This document shows positions 35,867-43,758 of a stretch of 64,000 bases of DNA, in pieces. A model generated the notes under the pieces. The model worked only from the letters and a program-made list of their open reading frames with translations, had not been told where the DNA came from and did no database searches. How positions within the stretch are numbered: position 1 is the stretch's first letter; every line of letters starts with the position of its first letter. Location of the stretch: positions 1 to 64,000 of the forward strand of contig JAFSYI010000023.1 in assembly GCA_017450065.1 (NCBI GenBank), in the 5' to 3' direction. Both the position numbers and the translations under genes were made by a program. Origin of the DNA: Lachnospiraceae bacterium. GTDB taxonomy: Bacteria > Bacillota > Clostridia > Lachnospirales > Lachnospiraceae.

Positions 35867-36424
35867 TTGAAGATGATGGGAAATAAAATGGAAAATACTG
35901 AAAATAAAACAGGTAGCGGTAATGATACCTCCGGAGGCAGGAATAAGCTCCTTTCACAGATACTTAAGTTCGGTGTCGTGGGAGGAACAGCATTCCTTAT
36001 TGACTTTGCCATATACACGATTTCGAATAAGCTTCTGCCATTTGAAAAGGGATACATCATAGCGGGTGTACTGGGATTCTCGATATCGCTGATATTCAAT
36101 TATCTTGCCAGTATGAAATTCGTTTTTGAGCGGAGAGAGGATACCAGCAGAAAGAAGGAATTCACGATTTTTCTTGTTTTAAGCCTGATAGGACTTGTAT
36201 TGAATGAGCTGTTTCTGATGCTTTATGTAGAGGGGATGGATAAGCATGTCGCATGGATCCACTCGATCCATTCGGCAATATACGGTTTCCTTGATTCGAA
36301 GGGCTTTAAGGCTGTCGGAAGCGTAGAGGAGCTGGTGGAGTTCTTTGCCAAGATTTTTGCGACGGCTCTTGTCATGGTATATAATTTTATCAGCAGGAAA
36401 ATGACGCTTGAGAAAAAAGGATAA
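35867..36424 (+). CDS. GtrA-family membrane protein
   Basis: 185 residues, four membrane helices of the GtrA type (LKFGVVGGTAFLIDFAIY, GVLGFSISLIFNYLASMKFVF, FTIFLVLSLIGLVLNELFL, ATALVMVYNFISRKMTL). GtrA proteins are thought to flip polyprenyl-phosphate sugars. There is an insertion of about 40 residues before the last helix (GMDKHVAWIHSIHSAIYGFLDSK... region). The start is uncertain: TTG 35867 is best spaced from AAGGGG (35851); ATG 35873 or 35876 are alternatives. It overlaps the next gene by 17 bases. Confidence 0.88.
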   Translation: MKMMGNKMENTENKTGSGNDTSGGRNKLLSQILKFGVVGGTAFLIDFAIYTISNKLLPFEKGYIIAGVLGFSISLIFNYLASMKFVFERREDTSRKKEFTIFLVLSLIGLVLNELFLMLYVEGMDKHVAWIHSIHSAIYGFLDSKGFKAVGSVEELVEFFAKIFATALVMVYNFISRKMTLEKKG

Positions 36425-37670
36425 CCGATACGCGGGGAGAGAAACGGATGAGAACAAAGAGAGATTTTTTTTAATTACCCGGTTGCTGGGGATACTGATG
36501 TTAAGCCTTATGCTTCAGGGCTGTGATGCAGCAAAAAACCGGGAGACCAATGTGATTGAGCCTGCAGCGGAAACGCAGGAAAATAAAATAATAGTGGCAG
36601 ATGAGCCGGATAAAGCATCCGATTCCGGAAACGGTATGGAAGATAATGATACCGGTGAAGATAATACAATGCTTAACGTAGAGACGGAGGATGCAATATC
36701 ATACTCGTCAATTCCTGTGGAAGAAGCTCCTCAGGATGATGAGGTAGAAGAAGTACAGAGCGAAGAGGATAAGGTATTACGTACCGAGGACGGTAAGGTG
36801 ATCGTCGATCTTATAATGTTCATGGGACAGAGTAATATGTCCGGAACAGGCGGGAATGCCCAGTATGCGCCCAAGGTCCCGGGCGGGTACGGATATGAAT
36901 TCCGGGCGATATCGGATCCTACAAGACTGTACCCTATAGAAGAGCCATTCGGAATAAACGAGAATGTCCGCGGAGCAATAGAAGATCTTCCGATAGCCAA
37001 GAGAGGATCAATGGTTTCGGCCTTTGTCAACAGATATTATGAGCTGACAGGTGTTCCCGTAGTCGCGGTATCGGCATCATCCGGCGGAAGGGATACCGGT
37101 TTCTGGATGAGGAGAGAGGTGGAAGACGATTTCGCGGAGAGACAGAAACGGGCTCAGGTATGGCTGGAGAGTAACGATTATTATATCAGGAAGCAGTATG
37201 TGATCTGGCTTCAGGGTGAATCGGATGCGGAGGATGGCCTGACGCCGGAGCTCTACAACCAGAACATGGACAATATTATAAGAATGCTGTTTATCGGTGG
37301 CCTTCAGAAGGTGTTCATAGTGACTCCGGGAAGGACGCTTACGGGTAAGTATTATTTTGACAATATAGTCTATTCGCAGATAAACATGTGCAAGACCAGC
37401 GGTTATTATGCGCTGGCAACGACAGTGCTTAATTCGGTGAGCACGGAGTATATGGTCGATGAGTACCACTATAACCAGTCTGTGCTTAATGTCGTCGGCA
37501 AGGAGGCGGCCGAAAGCGCCGCCTACTATACACTAAACCGTAAGGAAAAGCCTCTGTATAATTACAGGGATAATGATATATACGTACCCGAGGGCTTTGA
37601 TTATACAGCAGATGAGCTGAAGGTGGAGCCCATTGATTATAATAATAACGGTGAACTTGTGAGGTATTGA
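36408..37670 (+). CDS. lipoprotein sialate-O-acetylesterase-like (SASA) carbohydrate esterase
   Basis: 420 residues. A signal segment LGILMLSLMLQGC has the lipobox cysteine at about 39. An acidic Glu/Asp-rich spacer of about 90 residues follows, then the SGNH/SASA esterase domain: MGQSNMSG (nucleophile Ser, about 139-146), SASSGGRDTGFWM, WLQGESDAE (about 267-275) and DEYHYNQ (catalytic Asp/His, about 351-357). It probably removes O-acyl groups from an exported sugar on the outer face. The start is TTG 36408, the only start that keeps the signal peptide in this frame; AGGA lies upstream. Confidence 0.8.
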   Translation: MRKKDNRYAGRETDENKERFFLITRLLGILMLSLMLQGCDAAKNRETNVIEPAAETQENKIIVADEPDKASDSGNGMEDNDTGEDNTMLNVETEDAISYSSIPVEEAPQDDEVEEVQSEEDKVLRTEDGKVIVDLIMFMGQSNMSGTGGNAQYAPKVPGGYGYEFRAISDPTRLYPIEEPFGINENVRGAIEDLPIAKRGSMVSAFVNRYYELTGVPVVAVSASSGGRDTGFWMRREVEDDFAERQKRAQVWLESNDYYIRKQYVIWLQGESDAEDGLTPELYNQNMDNIIRMLFIGGLQKVFIVTPGRTLTGKYYFDNIVYSQINMCKTSGYYALATTVLNSVSTEYMVDEYHYNQSVLNVVGKEAAESAAYYTLNRKEKPLYNYRDNDIYVPEGFDYTADELKVEPIDYNNNGELVRY

Positions 37671-37671
37671 T

Positions 37672-38451
37672 ATGGAGAGGATCCTTGTATTCATTCCGGC
37701 ATATAACTGTGAAAACCAGATAATCAGAGTGCTGGCCCAGTTTGATGAAGAGGTTCTTAAATACATTACCGAGATCATAGTGGTAAATAACAGGAGCACA
37801 GACAATACCGAAATGCTTGCTGCCGCCTTTATCGCGCAGCACAGGGATATGCCCATACGGCTTCTCAGAAACAGATCCAATTACGGGCTGGGAGGTTCAC
37901 ACAAGGTGGCCTTTGATTATGCCATGAATAACGGGTTTGATCATGTAATAGTGCTTCATGGGGACGATCAGGGTTCAATAAAGGATTTTCTTCCCGTATT
38001 AAGAAGCAGGTATTACAAAAAACATGACTGTGTTCTCGGCGCGAGGTTTATGAAGGGATCGAAGCTGCAGGGTTATTCTGCGTTCAGGACGTTCGGAAAT
38101 ATCGTATATGATTTTCTCTTTGCTTTTGTGGTCAGGAAGAAAATATATGATCTTGGTTCCGGTCTTAATATGTACAGCGTTTCGATGCTTAGAAACCGGT
38201 TTTATGAGAAGTTTCCGGATAATCTCATGTTTAATTACTGCATGATACTGGCATCCGATTATTATGACCATGATATACGGTTTGTTCCGGTATCCTGGAG
38301 AGAGGATGACCAGGTAAGCAATGTAAAGATGATGAACCAGGCGTTCAGGGTTCTTAAGATGCTTAAGGATTACTACAGAGACCCCGGAGTAATAAAAGAG
38401 GATTACAGGGAATTGGCTGTGGAAGCGTATGAGGCGGATGTGATAGCATGA
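37672..38451 (+). CDS. GT2 glycosyltransferase, DPM1-like
   Basis: 259 residues: ILVFIPAYNCENQIIRVL, VVNNRSTDNTEMLAAAF and VLHGDDQGSIKDFLPVLR (metal-binding D-D-Q). The later GARFMKGSKLQGYS and DLGSGLNMYS match the polyprenol-phosphate glycosyltransferase group. It overlaps the flippase-like gene by four bases (ATGA), so the two are translationally coupled, as expected for synthesis and membrane handling of one lipid-linked sugar. Confidence 0.85.
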   Translation: MERILVFIPAYNCENQIIRVLAQFDEEVLKYITEIIVVNNRSTDNTEMLAAAFIAQHRDMPIRLLRNRSNYGLGGSHKVAFDYAMNNGFDHVIVLHGDDQGSIKDFLPVLRSRYYKKHDCVLGARFMKGSKLQGYSAFRTFGNIVYDFLFAFVVRKKIYDLGSGLNMYSVSMLRNRFYEKFPDNLMFNYCMILASDYYDHDIRFVPVSWREDDQVSNVKMMNQAFRVLKMLKDYYRDPGVIKEDYRELAVEAYEADVIA

Positions 38452-39242
38452 TGATCGTTAAGTTCCTGCCGGCAGTCTTGTTATGCCTGATATGGTTTTT
38501 CCTGATACATGCCGTTAAGATGTTCCGCATGTATCTGGTTCTGCTTGAGAGCAGGATAGAATTTAAAAGATTTATATTTGCATACTGCAGGACAACGCTG
38601 CTTAATCTTATAATCCCGTTTAAGCTCGGGGAGATATACAGGATGGCAGTGTTTTCGAGGATCACAAAAAACGCGGCTGTCGGAATAGCATCGGTTGCGG
38701 TGGACCGTTTTTTCGACACGCTTGCCCTGGTGCTCATCCTGCTGCCGCTGCACGTACTGAATCCTTCGAAGATATCGGTCGTATCCGTGTTCCTTATGGT
38801 ATTTGTGACCGTTGTTATCTTCATATACATGATGTTTCCTTCGGCATACGGATACCTGAATAAATACCTCATCATTAACCGTACGTCATTAAGATCAATG
38901 ACGGTATTGAGATGGCTCGAGGCACTTAATTCGGGGTACGAGTATATAAAGAAGCTTGTGACCGGAAGATATGCGCTCCTGACGCTTATGTCCTTCGGAG
39001 CATGGGTGCTGGAGGGCGGTCTGCTGTTTGCAATATCGGCGCTTTTGGATATACAGTTTAATATGTCTGATTTTTCGGACTATATAACATCGATACTGTC
39101 AAGCGTGCACAGTGAACTGCAGAGTAAGTATACGTTATTCTCTATCGCTGTTATGTTTGTCTTCAGCATAATATCGGGAGTTATAAGCTTTGCCTTATCC
39201 GGGAAGAAGGCACGGGAATACTATAGTAAACGAAATAAATAA
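38448..39242 (+). CDS. LPG-synthase-TM/flippase-like membrane protein
   Basis: 264 residues, six to seven membrane helices. LNLIIPFKLGEIYRMAVF and ASVAVDRFFDTLALVLILLPL are the landmarks of the lysylphosphatidylglycerol-synthase-TM (UPF0104/AglD-like) family; the lysyl-transfer domain of MprF is absent. The family is implicated in moving or modifying lipid-linked sugars. Its last residues (YSKRNK) and stop codon are encoded by the left part of a 35-bp palindrome at 39222-39256, suggesting that the element inserted at the gene end. Confidence 0.8.
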   Translation: MMIVKFLPAVLLCLIWFFLIHAVKMFRMYLVLLESRIEFKRFIFAYCRTTLLNLIIPFKLGEIYRMAVFSRITKNAAVGIASVAVDRFFDTLALVLILLPLHVLNPSKISVVSVFLMVFVTVVIFIYMMFPSAYGYLNKYLIINRTSLRSMTVLRWLEALNSGYEYIKKLVTGRYALLTLMSFGAWVLEGGLLFAISALLDIQFNMSDFSDYITSILSSVHSELQSKYTLFSIAVMFVFSIISGVISFALSGKKAREYYSKRNK

Positions 39243-39256
39243 TTTCGTTTACTATA
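39222..39256. repeat. 35-bp perfect palindrome, copy 1
   Basis: Arms TATAGTAAACGAAAT (39222-39236) and ATTTCGTTTACTATA (39242-39256) around AAATA. It differs from the copy at 62360-62394 by one base. It covers the stop codon of the flippase-like gene. Confidence 0.85.
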
Positions 39257-39387
39257 CCAAATTGATGCACACGATTGCGATAGGATGGGCATCTTCGATG
39301 CCTCGCAATCGGCGCAAAGTGAACGAATTAAATCCGTTCACTATAAATATGTACTGTCCCGGATAATTGCGATAAATCTTACAGAGG
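39257..39387. other. structured intergenic region
   Basis: Between two palindromes lies a nested hairpin: CGATTGCGA (near 39272-39280) pairs with TCGCAATCG (near 39303-39311), enclosing GGCATC-TTC-GATGCC. A second palindrome (39318-39342) follows. No promoter is obvious. It could be a small structured RNA or a MITE-like element with TATAGTRAACG ends. Confidence 0.5.
39318..39342. repeat. palindrome of the TATAGTGAACG family, copy 2
   Basis: AGTGAACG (39318-39325) and CGTTCACT (39335-39342); the right flank CGTTCACTATAAATA matches the copy at 62380-62400. Confidence 0.7.
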
Positions 39388-39399
39388 ATGTTCCGGAAG

Positions 39400-40800
39400 A
39401 TGAAAGAAGTTATTATCTTATATGATGATTCAAGAAAGCCCGCGCCTGAGATCGGTGCAATAACGGGGCGTAAGAGTTACGGAAACATAATATTTAAGAG
39501 ACAGTCTCTTATGCAGAGGACCAAAGAAAAGCTTTCGGGACTTAAGAATGCGGGAGTATTTATTTCCGATCCCGGAGAGCTTACGGCGGTAGTCACAGAT
39601 TCCCCCGTTTTTAAGCTTTATTCCGATCACGAGCCTGTAGATACGGATGCGATAGAGATCCTGTTTGAAAAGGCGAAATATATAAAAGAGAATTATTCTG
39701 TCGAATGCAACGGAAGTATAGCCGCTGTCATGTATCCTTCTCTCAGCGCCTGTTATGAGCAGGGTGAGACATCTAAGGAGGATGATTACGAAAGGATCAG
39801 ATCCGATGCGTTTATTCCGCTTGCCGATGTAAATAATTTCAGAACCTTTATTACCAGCGGTTTTGATGCAAGGTTTTTTAATGCGTTATCCGGTGATGAA
39901 TATGTGGTTGTTAAGAGCTCCGACAATGTGGAGAAGCTGAGAAGAGAGTATAAGTATTTTACTCTGCTTCCTCCTTCGATGAAACAGTGGTACGGTACGG
40001 TTTTTGATTATAAGGAAGAAGGCGGCCATGCATCCTATTCGATAGAACGGTATCACATGACGGATCTTGCGCTCAGATATGTGCACGGAGCCATCAGCGA
40101 AGATGAATTCAGGGATATATGCAGAGTGCTGTTCCATTTTATCCGTATACGCAGGATAAAACAGGTCAGTGACGGGGAATATGATGAAAATGCGAAGGCA
40201 CTGTATATAGACAAGGTTGATGAAAGGATACGGCAGTTAAAAGAGCTTAAGAGTTATGAAAGGATACGGGATTATATCGCGATAGGGACGCAGTATGATG
40301 ATATTGACGATATTGTCTCAAGATATAAGGACCTGTACCGGAAAATAACAGCCGGAAGGAGATTTGAGAAGGTCCTGACGGTTGCTCACGGGGATCTGTG
40401 CTTCTCAAATATACTGTATAATCATGATGTGAACCTGTTAAAGCTGATAGATCCCAAGGGTGCTGAGACAGAGGATGAGCTGTATATGAACCCGTATTAC
40501 GATATAGCCAAACTGTCTCATTCAATCTGCGGTTCATATGATTATTTCAACAGCGATCAGTATGAGATATCAATGGATGCGGACATGCGGCTTAAGCTTA
40601 CGGTGGACAGTGATAATGACAGATACGTTAAGATCTTTTATGAATACCTTAACGAAAACAGCATCGATCCGCTGCTGATAAGGATTTATGAGACATCACT
40701 CTTTTTGTCGATGCTCCCTCTTCATATGGACAGGGAAAAGAAGGTTCTCGGATTTATATTAAATGCAATAAGGATCATGGATGAACTGGAGAAATATTAA
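39400..40800 (+). CDS. phosphotransferase (APH/choline-kinase-like fold)
   Basis: 466 residues. The C-terminal part has the kinase catalytic motif HGDLCFSNI (about 330-338) and the metal-binding LIDPKG (about 350-355) of the aminoglycoside/choline kinase superfamily. The N-terminal about 150 residues (MKEVIILYDDSRKPAPEIG...) are not recognised. It is followed two bases later by a HAD phosphatase; such kinase-HAD pairs occur in capsule loci and may make a phosphorylated or phospho-derived substituent. ATG 39400 is preferred over ATG 39388, which directly abuts the GAGG ribosome site. Confidence 0.7.
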   Translation: MKEVIILYDDSRKPAPEIGAITGRKSYGNIIFKRQSLMQRTKEKLSGLKNAGVFISDPGELTAVVTDSPVFKLYSDHEPVDTDAIEILFEKAKYIKENYSVECNGSIAAVMYPSLSACYEQGETSKEDDYERIRSDAFIPLADVNNFRTFITSGFDARFFNALSGDEYVVVKSSDNVEKLRREYKYFTLLPPSMKQWYGTVFDYKEEGGHASYSIERYHMTDLALRYVHGAISEDEFRDICRVLFHFIRIRRIKQVSDGEYDENAKALYIDKVDERIRQLKELKSYERIRDYIAIGTQYDDIDDIVSRYKDLYRKITAGRRFEKVLTVAHGDLCFSNILYNHDVNLLKLIDPKGAETEDELYMNPYYDIAKLSHSICGSYDYFNSDQYEISMDADMRLKLTVDSDNDRYVKIFYEYLNENSIDPLLIRIYETSLFLSMLPLHMDREKKVLGFILNAIRIMDELEKY

Positions 40801-40802
40801 AA

Positions 40803-41207
40803 ATGGAAAGCAATGATTTAACTTTTATATTTGACATAGACGGAACCCTGTGTCCCATAAAAGGGAAGGATGAACGTTATGAGGACATTGTTCCGTATCC
40901 GGAGATGGTTGAGAAGATCAGGTATTATAAGAAGCAGGGAGCAAAGATAATCCTTTATACTTCGAGAAATATGAATACCTACAAGGGCAATATAGGACTG
41001 ATCAATGCCAATACCGCAGGAGTGATCCTTGAGTGGCTTAAGAAATGGGACATTCCGTATGATGAAATAATATACGGAAAACCGTGGCCCGGTCATAACG
41101 GTTTCTATGTGGATGACAGAACGGTAAGACCGGATGAATTCCTGAACAGAACAGTGGATGAGCTAAAGGAAATATGTGTAAAGAGCAGATGCGATGGGAA
41201 TAAATGA
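40803..41207 (+). CDS. HAD-family phosphatase of capsule-locus type
   Basis: 134-residue small HAD with no large cap: FDIDGTL (nucleophile Asp11), YTSRN (motif II, near 53-57), a lysine in IIYGKPWPG (motif III) and VDDR (motif IV, near 103-106). It probably dephosphorylates a glycan precursor made with the adjacent kinase (inference). Its last 14 bases overlap the next glycosyltransferase. Confidence 0.85.
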   Translation: MESNDLTFIFDIDGTLCPIKGKDERYEDIVPYPEMVEKIRYYKKQGAKIILYTSRNMNTYKGNIGLINANTAGVILEWLKKWDIPYDEIIYGKPWPGHNGFYVDDRTVRPDEFLNRTVDELKEICVKSRCDGNK

Positions 41208-42678
41208 CAGATTAAACCAACTCAATTTAAAACGTGCCCTGAGCTATTTAAAAAGAAACGGAGTCGGAAAAACCTACTATAAGGTAATGGAAAGGCTTGA
41301 CAGGGATAATGATGAGGCTGATTATACCGAAAAGGTCATAAGCGGCAGACTCTCCGGGGAGGAGCTTCAAAGACAGAGACGGAAGAGCTTTTTCCACAAT
41401 TACAGGTTTTCTCTTCTCGTTCCTGCCTATAATACGGATCCGCGGCTTTTAAGACAGATGATGGATTCGGTCATGGCACAGACCTATCCCTTTTGGGAGC
41501 TGTGCATCGCCGACGGCAGCGATACGGATGATGTTAAGGAGACGGTGGCAGAATACTGCGCGGGACTTAAGGAGGAGATAAGGTCCAAAATAAGATATCA
41601 GAGACTTAACCGGAACAGGGGGATAGCCGGTAATTCAAACGGCGCGCTTGTCATGGCGACAGGTGATTATGTCGGGCTGCTTGATCATGATGATATTCTG
41701 ACGCCGGATGCTCTTTTCAGTATAATGGAAGTGCTTGACACAGGTATGGAAAGGGACGGGAATATCTATTCCAACAGATATAAAGCCGTATATTCCGATG
41801 AGGATAAGACAGATCTTGAGTGTACCCGTTTTTTTGATCATCACGTTAAGCCGGATTTTGATATTGATCTTTTGAGGAGCAATAATTATATCTGTCATTT
41901 CTTTGTGGTAAGGACACAGATTGCCAGGCGTGCGGGAGGCTTCCGCAGTGAATACAACGGAGCTCAGGATCATGATTTTATATTCAGATGCGTGGAACAG
42001 CTTGAGCCGCCGGAGATATACCATATTCCGAGAGTACTGTATCACTGGAGATCGACTCCGCAGTCGACTGCCGAGAATCCCGACAATAAGCTGTACGCCT
42101 ATGAAGCGGGTAAGAGAGCGGTAAGGGCTCATCTGGAGCGCATAAAGCTTAAGGCTTCCGTTACGGATACTTCGCACCTTGGATTCTTCAGGGTAAGATA
42201 TGAGACTGACGATCAGGGCGTTAAGATCATGACAAAGGATGAATGGGATTATCTCACGAAAGAGACCTTTGACAGTATTGAAGAGGATTATATAATGATA
42301 CTCGGCAGGGATATAGAACCGTTGACCGGGGATTATATTTCAGAGCTGGCCGGAATGCTTTCCCGCACCGAGGTGGGCGCTGTGGGAGGCAAGGTATTTG
42401 ACAGGCACGGACGTATAGACAGCGCGGGATATATGTATGATGAAGAGGGAAAGCTTAAGCCGCTGTACCGGGGAATGAACGGTCATTATTCGGGATATCT
42501 GCACAGGGCTTCCATACAGCATCGGGTTGACGGACTTCCCGGTGACTGTATGATGGTTAAGAAGGAAGCCGTGGATTTTATTGATAAGCCGGTGCTGTCG
42601 GACAAATATATTACGGTTTATGATCCCTTTGCGAAGTTTAAGAGAAAGGGCAGAAGAAAACCGGAGAACAGGGCATGA
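41194..42678 (+). CDS. GT2 glycosyltransferase with degenerate second GT domain
   Basis: 494 residues. Domain A (about 67-310) closely parallels domain A of the 689-residue transferase: FSLLVPAYNTDPRLLRQMMD, ELCIADGSD, LLDHDDILTPDALF, HVKPDFDIDLLRSNNYICHF and YHWRSTP. The remaining part (DYIMILGRDIEPLTGDYI, GAVGGKVFDRHGRIDSAGYM) is the second half of a GT2 domain without its N-terminal nucleotide-binding region, so only domain A is likely active. The stop overlaps the next start. Confidence 0.83.
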   Translation: MGINDRLNQLNLKRALSYLKRNGVGKTYYKVMERLDRDNDEADYTEKVISGRLSGEELQRQRRKSFFHNYRFSLLVPAYNTDPRLLRQMMDSVMAQTYPFWELCIADGSDTDDVKETVAEYCAGLKEEIRSKIRYQRLNRNRGIAGNSNGALVMATGDYVGLLDHDDILTPDALFSIMEVLDTGMERDGNIYSNRYKAVYSDEDKTDLECTRFFDHHVKPDFDIDLLRSNNYICHFFVVRTQIARRAGGFRSEYNGAQDHDFIFRCVEQLEPPEIYHIPRVLYHWRSTPQSTAENPDNKLYAYEAGKRAVRAHLERIKLKASVTDTSHLGFFRVRYETDDQGVKIMTKDEWDYLTKETFDSIEEDYIMILGRDIEPLTGDYISELAGMLSRTEVGAVGGKVFDRHGRIDSAGYMYDEEGKLKPLYRGMNGHYSGYLHRASIQHRVDGLPGDCMMVKKEAVDFIDKPVLSDKYITVYDPFAKFKRKGRRKPENRA

Positions 42679-43718
42679 GTGCCGCGAAGTTATACGGAAG
42701 GGCTGATATGGCTAAGGTAACGGTCGTCATACCTAATTACAACGGAGAAGGATTCCTCAATGACTGTCTGGCTTCCCTTATGGAAAACCTTACGGGAAGG
42801 GATGGGGCTTTAGGTGCCGCGGACTTTGACATAACGGTTGTTGACAACGGATCCACGGACGGAAGCATCGATATCATAGAGAAAGCCGGGGCCGCCATGG
42901 CAGACAGGAGCGGAGGAAGGTGCAGGCTTGAACTTATAAGGCTTGATAAAAATTACGGATTTCCAAGGGCTGTCAATGAGGGTTTAAAGGCATCGGATTC
43001 CGAGTATGTTATACTGCTGAATAACGATACCAGGGTTTATCCGGATTTCGTGAGTAAGCTTACCGAAGCGATAGAAAAGGATAGAAACATCTTTTCCGTA
43101 AGTGCCGGAATGCTTAAAATGTATGAGCCCGACAGGATGGATAATGCAGGAGATCTGTACTGTGCGCTTGGATGGGCCTTTGCACGTGGAAAGGATAAAC
43201 CGGCATCGGTGTATGACCGGAAATGTGATATTTTTTCAGCATGCGGCGGAGCAGCCATTTACAGAAAAGCGGTTTTTGACCGGATCGGATATTTTGATGA
43301 AGACCACTTTGCCTATCTGGAGGATGTGGATGTAGGCTACAGGGCAAGGATCAACGGCTACAGGAATGTATATGAACCTGAGGCAGTTGTTTTACATGCG
43401 GGAAGCGGCAGCAGCGGATCAAGATACAATAAGTTCAAGATAGACTTGTCATCACGGAACAATGTCTATGTGGTATACAAGAATATGCCTCTTCTTCAGC
43501 TTATTATCAACCTGCCGTTTCTTATGGCGGGTACCGTCATAAAGACACTGTTTTTTATAAAAAAGGGAGAAGGCATTACCTATATCAAAGGATTTTGCAA
43601 GGGTGTTTTGATGTGCTTTAAAGGGAAAAAATATCCTTATAAAAATGCCAATCTGGGTAATTACCTGAGGATACAGCTTGAATTGTGGGGAAATATTTTC
43701 ATCCGTTTTTTTGGGTGA
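42675..43718 (+). CDS. GT2 glycosyltransferase, rhamnosyltransferase-like
   Basis: 347 residues: VTVVIPNYNGEGFLNDCLAS, VVDNGSTDGSIDII, YVILLNNDTRVYPDF (about 110-124) and FAYLEDVDVGYRARINGYR, then hydrophobic C-terminal segments (MPLLQLIINLPFLMAG). It resembles WbbL-type rhamnosyltransferases. It may begin at ATG 42675 (overlapping the preceding stop) or at ATG 42708 (MAKVTVVIPNYNG); the first has coupling, the second starts at the fold. Confidence 0.85.
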   Translation: MSAAKLYGRADMAKVTVVIPNYNGEGFLNDCLASLMENLTGRDGALGAADFDITVVDNGSTDGSIDIIEKAGAAMADRSGGRCRLELIRLDKNYGFPRAVNEGLKASDSEYVILLNNDTRVYPDFVSKLTEAIEKDRNIFSVSAGMLKMYEPDRMDNAGDLYCALGWAFARGKDKPASVYDRKCDIFSACGGAAIYRKAVFDRIGYFDEDHFAYLEDVDVGYRARINGYRNVYEPEAVVLHAGSGSSGSRYNKFKIDLSSRNNVYVVYKNMPLLQLIINLPFLMAGTVIKTLFFIKKGEGITYIKGFCKGVLMCFKGKKYPYKNANLGNYLRIQLELWGNIFIRFFG

Positions 43719-43723
43719 TCGTA

Positions 43724-43744
43724 CGGATCGTCCGGAACGATCCG
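43724..43744. repeat. short palindrome before the initiating transferase
   Basis: CGGATCGT (43724-43731) and ACGATCCG (43737-43744) in the 40-base gap between the GT2 gene and the phosphoglycosyltransferase. It could be an operator or mRNA hairpin. Confidence 0.5.
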
Positions 43745-43758
43745 GCTGGTAAAGGATA

